NCBI GenBank assembly: GCA_003511885.1
Contig: DOIX01000053.1
Location: 1 to 6,095, forward strand
Source: Cyanobacteria bacterium UBA11153
GTDB taxonomy: Bacteria > Cyanobacteriota > Cyanobacteriia > Cyanobacteriales > Coleofasciculaceae
Direction of reading: 5' to 3'
Length of the DNA stretch: 6,095 bases
Shown: positions 1-4,694 of the stretch, in pieces
Layout of the letters: each line of letters opens with the position of its first letter
How positions within the stretch are numbered: the first letter of the stretch is position 1
The notes under the pieces: generated by a model
Told to the model about the DNA's origin: nothing
The model's database searches: none
Seen by the model: the letters and a program-made list of their open reading frames with translations, nothing else
Program-made: the position numbers and the translations under genes

Positions 1-158
1 AGCCAATAGCCTCTAGTCCCTCGCTATACAAATATTGTGGTACGACTATTAGACATCTCCAAAATATAATGTCAACCCCTTATCCTGTCTAGATGAAAAC
101 CTAGTTTCTGGAGATCTCTATTGAAAGACGAATCAGAAGATTGTAGAATGGGTGTCCA
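1..158. other. Short non-coding stretch downstream of the lipoprotein gene
   Basis: No convincing gene is seen. There is a weak inverted repeat, GACAT (52-56) with ATGTC (69-73), and a second pair, ATCTCC (55-60) with GGAGAT (110-115). Neither is followed by a T-run in the direction of the minus-strand gene, so I do not call a terminator. The open plus-strand frame from 121 is antisense to the lipoprotein gene and has no supporting features. Confidence 0.5.
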
Positions 159-1811
159 TTACCAAGTTACTCTGCCATCTAATTTTTGCTGCAAACTCGC
201 TCCAACTCCGGGCACGCGCTCAATATCTTCTAATGATGTAAATGGTTTTTCCTGTCGCGTAGCAATTATTGCTCGTGCTAATTTTGGCCCTACTCCTGGT
301 AGGGTTTCTAATTCGGCTTGACTGGCTGTATTCAGATTAATTAATTGCCCGGTAGATGGTATATTTTTATCAATTGCTTCAGTTATTTGGGGACATTCTG
401 TCTCTTGTTTTTTAACTGCTTCTTGGACTTTTATGGGTATTCCGAGAATGCTTTTGGCGTAAAGACGTTCAAATTCGCGATGGAAATGGGCGGCTACGGT
501 GGGGTTGTGAATTATTAATAGGGTTTCATCGTTATTATTATTTGCTGCTTCTGACCAGTTATGGGAACCTGTAATAACTGTTTCTCGATCTACAATACCA
601 AATTTATGGTGGAGAAGATCGCCCTTCGGTAATTGAGGAATGCCAAGAGTTGCGATCGCGTTTTGCCAGGGATGGTTGTTGGCTTCGTATTTACATCTGT
701 TACTCAGCGCGACTCCTAGCATATCTAATCCCTCACTATAATAGCGATAGGCAAAGCTGGGTTCGATTAAGCCTCGTACCTCTACGCCTTTTTCATGAGA
801 TACTTCTAAAATATCTGCTAGTTGCTGTTCTGAAAATACAAATAAGGCCAAGTCTACTCTTTGTTTGGCTTGACTCAAGGTTTTGCCAATTAAACCATTA
901 CTACTTTGACTCCAAGGTTGTGTGGGAGAAACTGGGGAAAATTGGACGGTGATGGTATGATTTCCTAATGTAAATTCTTGTGGGCTTCTTAATGGTTTTT
1001 TGATGCCAAATTTACTATCAGGTTTGCCACCGGGACCATCTCCCCACATTAAATTAAATTCCTCTGTAAAAGCTGTGGCTAATTCTGGGCTATCTATTTT
1101 GAGGAGATTATTGGCATTGCCGCGACTTTCTGGTTTGGTTAAGTCACCATGGATATCGCTAAGGGTAAAGTTAGCTGAAGTAACAATTAAAGTACTGCCA
1201 TCCACGATCGTAAATTTGTGGTGCATTAAATCGCTACCTTTGGAGCCATCCGCCGTATCATCAATTACGGGAATACCAGCATTCCGGAGGATAACTAAGG
1301 CATCGCCTTGGTTAATTTCATCGGGAGTCAGGTTGCCGTCGCCATTGCGATCGATTAGTTTGATAGATTCATGATAGCGATCGCGCTCTCTTTCGGGTAG
1401 TTTGGCTACTTCCGCCGCAGTGAAGTCACTCCAAGGGCGACTGTAAGTGTTATCTAAGATGACTCTAACCTTGACACCTGCTTGGTGACGTGCGACTAGG
1501 GCTTGGGCTATATCAGGTAAGCGCAACTCTTGCACCGCGATATCTAGGGATGACTTGGCGGATGCGATGGCCTTTACTATAAGTTCTTCTAGGTTATCGC
1601 CAGATCTAGTTACCTTTCTTAAAGATTCTGTATAGTGAGCCGACTGAGAATGGTTAAAATAAACCTGAACCAAAGGATCTTGGGGTAAAGGAGGTAGAGC
1701 TGTAATCTGAGGCTTAACTTGTTTACAGCCAGACAAGATAAGTGTCAGGAATAAAATGCCCCACAGATGCCAGCTAGTTCGAGTGATGGAAAATCTTAGT
1801 ATCTTTAACAC
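159..1811 (-). CDS. Phospholipase D-like (HKD) lipoprotein with EF-hand and C-terminal HhH domain
   Basis: The 550-residue protein begins with a lipoprotein signal: a basic n-region, a hydrophobic core at about 16-27, and lipobox LSGC with the lipidated Cys at 29. It is therefore expected to be anchored on the outer face of the inner membrane or in the outer membrane. Two PLD-superfamily repeats follow. HKD motif 1 has H197, K199 and D204 with downstream TSAN (211-214). HKD motif 2 has H401, K403 and D408 with GSHN (415-418). Both motifs are complete, so phosphodiesterase activity on DNA or phospholipid is plausible. A canonical EF-hand loop, DRNGDGNLTPDE (154-165), lies inside the first repeat. 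Residues 491-550 form a ComEA-like helix-hairpin-helix pair (PGVG at 505 and 534), which binds DNA non-specifically in related proteins. That tail favours a nuclease over a lipase, but this is inference. The start is GTG, since no ATG precedes the signal peptide. No Shine-Dalgarno is visible, and an IS remnant ends 18 bp upstream, so the native promoter may be lost. Two HIP1 sites lie in the gene. Confidence 0.9.
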   Translation of the reverse strand: MLKILRFSITRTSWHLWGILFLTLILSGCKQVKPQITALPPLPQDPLVQVYFNHSQSAHYTESLRKVTRSGDNLEELIVKAIASAKSSLDIAVQELRLPDIAQALVARHQAGVKVRVILDNTYSRPWSDFTAAEVAKLPERERDRYHESIKLIDRNGDGNLTPDEINQGDALVILRNAGIPVIDDTADGSKGSDLMHHKFTIVDGSTLIVTSANFTLSDIHGDLTKPESRGNANNLLKIDSPELATAFTEEFNLMWGDGPGGKPDSKFGIKKPLRSPQEFTLGNHTITVQFSPVSPTQPWSQSSNGLIGKTLSQAKQRVDLALFVFSEQQLADILEVSHEKGVEVRGLIEPSFAYRYYSEGLDMLGVALSNRCKYEANNHPWQNAIATLGIPQLPKGDLLHHKFGIVDRETVITGSHNWSEAANNNNDETLLIIHNPTVAAHFHREFERLYAKSILGIPIKVQEAVKKQETECPQITEAIDKNIPSTGQLINLNTASQAELETLPGVGPKLARAIIATRQEKPFTSLEDIERVPGVGASLQQKLDGRVTW

Positions 1812-1834
1812 TAGAGGAGGTACAATTGACGTAC

Positions 1835-1857
1835 TCCCCCGGTTGAAACACGGGGGA
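1835..1857. repeat. IS right-end hairpin
   Basis: TCCCCCG (1835-1841) pairs perfectly with CGGGGGA (1851-1857) across a 9-nt loop. It stands between the tnpB stop (1872) and the element tip. Cyanobacterial IS605-type right ends commonly carry such a G/C-run hairpin with a GTTGAAAC-like loop, where it serves as the transposase recognition structure. Confidence 0.7.
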
Positions 1858-1871
1858 TTCTGAAAAGGATG

Positions 1872-2248
1872 TTACGTTCGCGTAGCGTTCCGAAGGAACG
1901 CGGGATAAATCCGCACTTCTCCACCTTTCTTCCTGCTTCTTTGACTCTTAACTAGACTGTTGCCAGTTCCCGTCAGGTTGTCTCCACAGGCAATTTCTTT
2001 CTTTATTGTCCAGGATGCGCCCCACCCCAGACAGTCCGCGATTGCGGACGACTTGTGCTGCGGCTACGTCTCTTCCGTTTCATATCTACAAAAGCTGCTT
2101 CCAGTCTTTTGAGAACTTGCTGCAATGCTTGAGTATTAACGGTTGCTAGTTCTGTAAACAAAGTTTTAACCTTAGTTAATGTTCTGCATTGTCCGGCATA
2201 ATTAGGATAAGGGGCATCCGCTCCGAATTGAGCAAACTTTTTAAACAA
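1872..2248 (-). pseudogene. tnpB: tnpB remnant (RNA-guided endonuclease of IS605 family), internally deleted and frameshifted
   Basis: Three pieces of TnpB can be read in shifting frames. From TTG 2248 the first piece contains PYPNYAGQCRTLTK and VNTQALQQVLKRLEAAFVDM, which match the typical N-terminal helical region of cyanobacterial TnpB. The frame then shifts near 2070 into DVAAAQVVRNRGLSGVGR, the region of the last RuvC motif (DRDxNAA in the family). A second shift at about 1994-1999 leads into the usual C-terminal tail (IACGDNLTGTGNSLVKS...), ending at TAA 1872-1874. Everything between, including the first two RuvC catalytic residues and the zinc finger, is missing, so roughly 250 or more residues are deleted. 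The first 50 or so residues are also absent, since a stop lies just upstream at 2258-2260. The product cannot be an active nuclease. The identification rests on recognised sequence motifs, not a search. Confidence 0.8.
1885..1901. repeat. Short cyanobacterial palindrome (REP-like)
   Basis: GCGTTCC (1885-1891), GAA, GGAACGC (1895-1901) form a perfect 7-bp stem with a 3-nt loop. The palindrome and the adjoining GTTCGCGTAGC resemble dispersed palindromic repeats common in cyanobacterial genomes. Here it encodes the last residues of the tnpB tail and would form a hairpin in the guide RNA. Confidence 0.6.
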
Positions 2249-2510
2249 ATAAATATATTACTACATCTTGTTCCTCTTGGGTTGAGGGGACGAAACCCTT
2301 CTGCCATCCGCTCTTCTACTCCCTATATCGGGATCCGCTCTACCAATCCCCACAGCTCAAAAAGTTGCCCCTCTTGAACTAACATAATTTAAAGGGGCAA
2401 ATTTTGCCTCGATTTCAACCACCTCAATTTGAGGAGTTAACTTACCCGTGGCTAACCCTTAGCGGTAGCAGCATTGTCAGGTTATGGGTTTCAGCCCATA
2501 CCACCGTTAT
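2249..2510. other. Non-coding, palindrome-rich stretch between tnpB remnant and the zinc-ribbon gene
   Basis: No frame gives a recognisable protein. Visible structures are TTGCCCCT (2365-2372) with AGGGGCAA (2393-2400); CCTCAA-T-TTGAGG (2422-2434); GCTAA-CCC-TTAGC (2451-2463); TATGGG-TTTCAG-CCCATA (2483-2500); and a weaker GGGTT/AACCC pair (2279-2283, 2294-2298). They may be subterminal hairpins of the IS left end, operator sites for the gene at 2511, or both. The octamer ATCCGCTC occurs at 2306 and 2333, and also at 2216 inside the tnpB remnant. Confidence 0.5.
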
Positions 2511-2891
2511 ATGTCCAGAAGAAAAAAGACATTTCCGTGCGGTCATAAAGGATATGGTCAAGCCTGCCACCGATGCGAACAAGAAAATAAAGCACGGGAT
2601 GCTAAAAAACAGCAAAAGCAGGAGTGGGAGTCCAGTTTCGCAGACGATCCCATTGACTTAAAAGAGCTTCCCCCTCATGTAGTGGTCAAAGCTCGTATTA
2701 TCATTGCCGGATTAGAAAGTAATAAAAATTACCGAGAATTTGGCGGGAAGCGATTGCGCCACAACCGTTGGGTTATTAGTATTCCCGTCACCCGTCATTA
2801 CCGAATGCTTTGTTATGACCAAGGTAGCTTGGTTGTACCTCATGCTGTCTTATCTCACGAAGATTACAACGTTGATAAGCCTGGGGGATAG
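2511..2891 (+). CDS. Zinc-ribbon plus RelE-like protein of a cyanobacterial DUF family (DUF7682-like)
   Basis: This 126-residue protein opens with a compact metal-binding motif, PCGHKGYGQACHRC, in which C10, H12, C19, H20 and C22 are candidate zinc ligands. A charged Lys/Gln-rich linker (about 23-40) follows. The C-terminal half (about 50-120) contains FGGKRLRHNRWVISIPVTRHY followed by RMLC, whose pattern of a basic strand then an 'RxYRMLC'-type strand resembles RelE/ParE-fold toxins. I recognise the whole as a conserved cyanobacterial hypothetical family that I believe is called DUF7682; the number is from memory. ATG 2511 was chosen over ATG 2484 because MSRRKKTFPCGHKG is the usual family N-terminus. 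No Shine-Dalgarno is visible, and an 18-bp palindrome ends 10 bp upstream. No antitoxin-like partner adjoins it, so a toxin role is not supported by context. Its function is unknown. Confidence 0.8.
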   Translation: MSRRKKTFPCGHKGYGQACHRCEQENKARDAKKQQKQEWESSFADDPIDLKELPPHVVVKARIIIAGLESNKNYREFGGKRLRHNRWVISIPVTRHYRMLCYDQGSLVVPHAVLSHEDYNVDKPGG

Positions 2892-2904
2892 TTGATAGTT
2901 GATA
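2887..2904. repeat. GATAGTT heptamer tandem repeat
   Basis: GATAGTT is present twice in tandem (2887-2893, 2894-2900), followed by a partial GATA. The TAG stop of the upstream gene (2889-2891) lies within the first unit. Another GTTGATA copy stands at 2998-3004 on the other side of the foldback element. This suggests one heptamer array of the cyanobacterial STRR type was split by an insertion. Confidence 0.65.
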
Positions 2905-2997
2905 AGCTGCGGCGCATCTAAATTGGATAATAAATTTGTCGAAAGGGGTGTGGGTTTTTTGGTGTGGGGATATACAAATTAAATGCGTAGCAGCTTA
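2903..2997. mobile_element. 95-bp foldback element (MITE-like) with probable 5-bp target duplication
   Basis: The arms at 2903-2929 and 2971-2997 are inverted repeats matching at 22 of 27 positions, with perfect outer ends TAAGCTGC and GCAGCTTA and a 41-nt G-rich centre. GTTGA directly flanks both sides (2898-2902 and 2998-3002). Removing the element with one GTTGA restores a continuous GATAGTT heptamer run. It encodes nothing and would need a transposase supplied in trans. As RNA it would form a long hairpin 11 nt downstream of the zinc-ribbon gene's stop and could end or stabilise that transcript. The family is unidentified. Confidence 0.6.
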
Positions 2998-3009
2998 GTT
3001 GATAGGGGC

Positions 3010-3058
3010 TAGGGAGTAGGGAGTAGGGAGTAGGGAGTAGAGAGTGGGGGCTAGGGAG
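3010..3058. repeat. TAGGGAG heptamer tandem array (STRR type)
   Basis: Four exact TAGGGAG units (3010-3037) are followed by TAGAGAG, TGGGGGC and a further TAGGGAG (3052-3058), giving seven units in register. Seven-base tandem repeats in intergenic DNA are characteristic of filamentous cyanobacteria. GGG tracts spaced by AGTA could fold into a G-quadruplex on the plus strand. Confidence 0.85.
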
Positions 3059-3083
3059 AGTCGGAAACGATCAAATTCTCTCC

Positions 3084-3233
3084 TTGACAAGTGCATAAGG
3101 TTAACTGACTGAGAGTTACGTAGGAATGAGAGACACTTTTGCTCTCAAACCAGCTTTAGACTATGGCAAGCAAGAGGATTGAGTGGAGTGAGTGCTTGAT
3201 ACGATCGGAAAATCTCAGTCAGGTAAAACAGCG
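3084..3233 (+). promoter_or_regulatory. Possible promoter and structured leader of the sigma-like/DUF1822 pair
   Basis: A perfect -35 box, TTGACA, stands at 3084-3089, but no good -10 box lies 16-18 bp downstream, so the promoter call is weak. An exact 10-bp inverted repeat, CTGACTGAGA (3105-3114) with TCTCAGTCAG (3213-3222), encloses a smaller hairpin, TGAGAG/CTCTCA (3127-3132, 3142-3147). The distal arm ends 11 nt before ATG 3234, so pairing could cover the start region. A possible 18-codon leader frame runs from ATG 3126 to TGA 3180-3182, with no recognisable product. Confidence 0.3.
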
Positions 3234-4694
3234 ATGAGTACTGGAGCCAAATACTGGACAATTGTTAAAATTGATGGGGCTGGCGGACGGAAAGTTGAAG
3301 AAATTGAGTCAGCGAAGGTATTTTTTCTGGCATCATTTCCTGAATTTACGGCTGACTGTGAAGTACCGGATGCTCTGATTCAGCGTCAACTCCTTCATTG
3401 GCTGAAAGGGGGAAATTATGAAGACATAGATAAGGATATTTTTCAAAAAATTGAAGTAAAAACTGATAGTAAATTTTCCGAACCATCTGTTCTTGCTCAA
3501 CTCTGTCTTAAATGCTTTATTTGCGGTGAAATTGAACGAGTTTGCCAGGAATTGGCGATGCAGTTTGGCGAAGATCGCGGTTTTACCTGCGGAGATTTAT
3601 TGCCAATTGTTTTAGACGAGGATGGAGGGAGAAAGGAGCGAGAAAAAAAGACAAATTATCAATCCTTTGTTGAGGATATCTTATATAGTTTCGATCCAGA
3701 TCGAAGTTCTTTATCTACTTGGACAACTCGGCGGGTAAAGTCTAATAAAGATATCAATAAATTTTTAGTAGAACAAGGGATTTATCTCCTGAGTGATTGG
3801 GCAATTTTGAACGATACTACTCCCAAGCAAATAGAACGAATTTTTTTACAGTTTTACCAGCTCACCAGGCTAGAAGTTGAAGAAGATAAACGACTTTTAG
3901 AAAGTTACCACGCCGTTTATCGCGTTCAAAGATTGAAACAGCGTCAATCTGGAATTAAGGGAGCCTGTATACCACCGACATCGGGACAATTGGAGCAAAT
4001 TAGTCAGGATTTATCTGGTAAAATTAATCGGAATATTCCTGGTACAATCCTCCTGAGAAAATTGCAAAATCTAGCATCTCGGTTACGGGAATATCGGATT
4101 AGGGTGCGGGGAGGGAGTATTCCAAATGATGAAAGAGAGCCAATTAGATTAGCGGAAACTATTCCAGATCCTCATTCAGACATACTTGATGATGAAACTG
4201 AATTTTTAAAAGTATATCGGCAAGAGTTTCGGACTTGTCTGGATGGGGCAATTGCCCAAGTTACTGAAAATCGCTTGAAAATTTTAGAAACTAGGGATAA
4301 GGAAAAGGCGGGAAAATTTATCATTGCGTTACAGCTATTTCACTGTCAAGCCCAATCGATGTCAGAAATTGCCAAGCTGTTAGATTTGAAAGCTCAGTTT
4401 CATGTCAGTCGCTTACTTAAACTCAAAGATTTTCGTGCCGATGTTCAACAACAGTTGTTAATTTTATTACGCGATCGCGTTTTTGCACAAGCTCAAGCCT
4501 ATACGGATACTCAGCACCTCCAAAACCTCTATCAGGAAATTGAAGCTGCACTCAACGAACAAATTTCCGATCTGATTAAGGATGCGACAATGGAAGCCAG
4601 TAGAGCCACAGTTGAAAAGCATCATACCACCAGCAGTTTCTTTGCCCAAAGACTCTGCTATTACCTTGATATCAGGAGCTTATGTCATGAATAA
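3234..4694 (+). CDS. Divergent sigma-70-like protein of cyanobacteria
   Basis: Counted from ATG 3234 the protein has 486 residues; residue numbers below use this start. The N-terminal part (about 30-125) carries a Cys-rich helix, LCLKCFICGEIERVC (90-104), then FTCGDLLPIVLDEDG. Residues about 140-205 contain SFDPDRSSLSTWTTRRV (152-168), the 'fdP.rs.fstW' pattern of sigma-70 region 2. Residues 375-404 (SMSEIAKLLDLK, then FHVSRLLKLKDFRADV) read as a region-4 helix-turn-helix. This spacing suggests a very divergent sigma factor or a sigma-derived adaptor. RNA polymerase binding is not shown by the sequence. An in-frame GTG at 3192, with GGAG only 3 nt upstream, would add 14 residues; I prefer the ATG, but neither start has a good ribosome site. 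The last 8 bp overlap the DUF1822 gene, indicating an operon. Similar pairs are familiar from other cyanobacteria, from memory only. One HIP1 site lies at 4471-4478. Confidence 0.8.
   Translation: MSTGAKYWTIVKIDGAGGRKVEEIESAKVFFLASFPEFTADCEVPDALIQRQLLHWLKGGNYEDIDKDIFQKIEVKTDSKFSEPSVLAQLCLKCFICGEIERVCQELAMQFGEDRGFTCGDLLPIVLDEDGGRKEREKKTNYQSFVEDILYSFDPDRSSLSTWTTRRVKSNKDINKFLVEQGIYLLSDWAILNDTTPKQIERIFLQFYQLTRLEVEEDKRLLESYHAVYRVQRLKQRQSGIKGACIPPTSGQLEQISQDLSGKINRNIPGTILLRKLQNLASRLREYRIRVRGGSIPNDEREPIRLAETIPDPHSDILDDETEFLKVYRQEFRTCLDGAIAQVTENRLKILETRDKEKAGKFIIALQLFHCQAQSMSEIAKLLDLKAQFHVSRLLKLKDFRADVQQQLLILLRDRVFAQAQAYTDTQHLQNLYQEIEAALNEQISDLIKDATMEASRATVEKHHTTSSFFAQRLCYYLDIRSLCHE
4674..4678 (+). 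promoter_or_regulatory. Ribosome binding site deciding the DUF1822 gene start
   Basis: AGGAG stands 8 nt before ATG 4687 and lies within the end of the sigma-like gene. It favours ATG 4687 over the upstream in-frame ATG 4582, which lies deep inside the coding region of the preceding gene. Confidence 0.8.

Larger units (their letters stand above)
1830..2050 (-). ncRNA. Candidate relic omega RNA (TnpB guide RNA scaffold)
   Basis: In IS605-family elements the guide RNA is transcribed from the tnpB 3' end through the right end, and its guide is the adjoining flank. On the minus strand this stretch holds three clean hairpins in order: GTCCGC/GCGGAC (2034-2049), GCGTTCC/GGAACGC (1885-1901) and the right-end stem (1835-1857). 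All stems are perfect although tnpB itself is broken. The guide would begin at about 1829 and read into the 5' end of the lipoprotein gene. This is inference from family knowledge. The exact 5' end and actual transcription are unknown. Confidence 0.35.
1830..2500 (-). mobile_element. Decayed IS200/IS605-family (IS1341-type) element; left end uncertain
   Basis: A broken tnpB on the minus strand is followed by a right end of the kind common in cyanobacterial IS605-family elements. This is a C-run/G-run hairpin (1835-1857) next to the tip TTGACGTAC (1826-1834, plus strand). No tnpA is detectable in any frame, so the element was either tnpB-only or lost its transposase. The right end, adjoining the lipoprotein gene, is well supported. 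The left end is not: palindromes at 2365-2400, 2422-2434, 2451-2463 and 2483-2500 are candidates for its subterminal hairpin, and 2500 is only an outer estimate. Elements of this family make no target duplication, so boundaries cannot be set from flanking repeats. Confidence 0.6.

Noticed and set aside
650..1374. Plus-strand open frames of 100 and 124 codons opposite the lipoprotein gene
   Set aside because: They are antisense to a gene with complete, recognisable domains and show no features of their own.
2216..2340. ATCCGCTC repeated at 2216, 2306 and 2333
   Set aside because: The copy at 2216 is part of the tnpB coding remnant, spacing is irregular, and the match does not extend beyond about 9 bases.
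2325..2365. tRNA-like D-arm motif on the minus strand (TTGGTAGAGCGGAT)
   Set aside because: No matching acceptor stem, anticodon arm or GGTTCGAATCC-type T-arm follows at the right distance.
2404..2661. 85-codon plus-strand frame overlapping the zinc-ribbon gene
   Set aside because: It is a frame shadow; the conserved zinc-ribbon protein uses the other frame.
3010..3058. CRISPR array
   Set aside because: The units are 7 bp in direct tandem without spacers; this is a simple tandem repeat.
3192..3233. Walker A-like string GKSQSGKT in the 14-residue extension from GTG 3192
   Set aside because: It sits at the very N-terminus without a preceding beta strand or any Walker B downstream, a stop lies directly upstream in frame, and these codons may not be translated if ATG 3234 is the start.
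4582..4686. Upstream ATG 4582 as the start of the DUF1822 gene
   Set aside because: It would overlap the preceding gene by over 110 bp, while ATG 4687 has a well-placed AGGAG site and gives the expected N-terminus.
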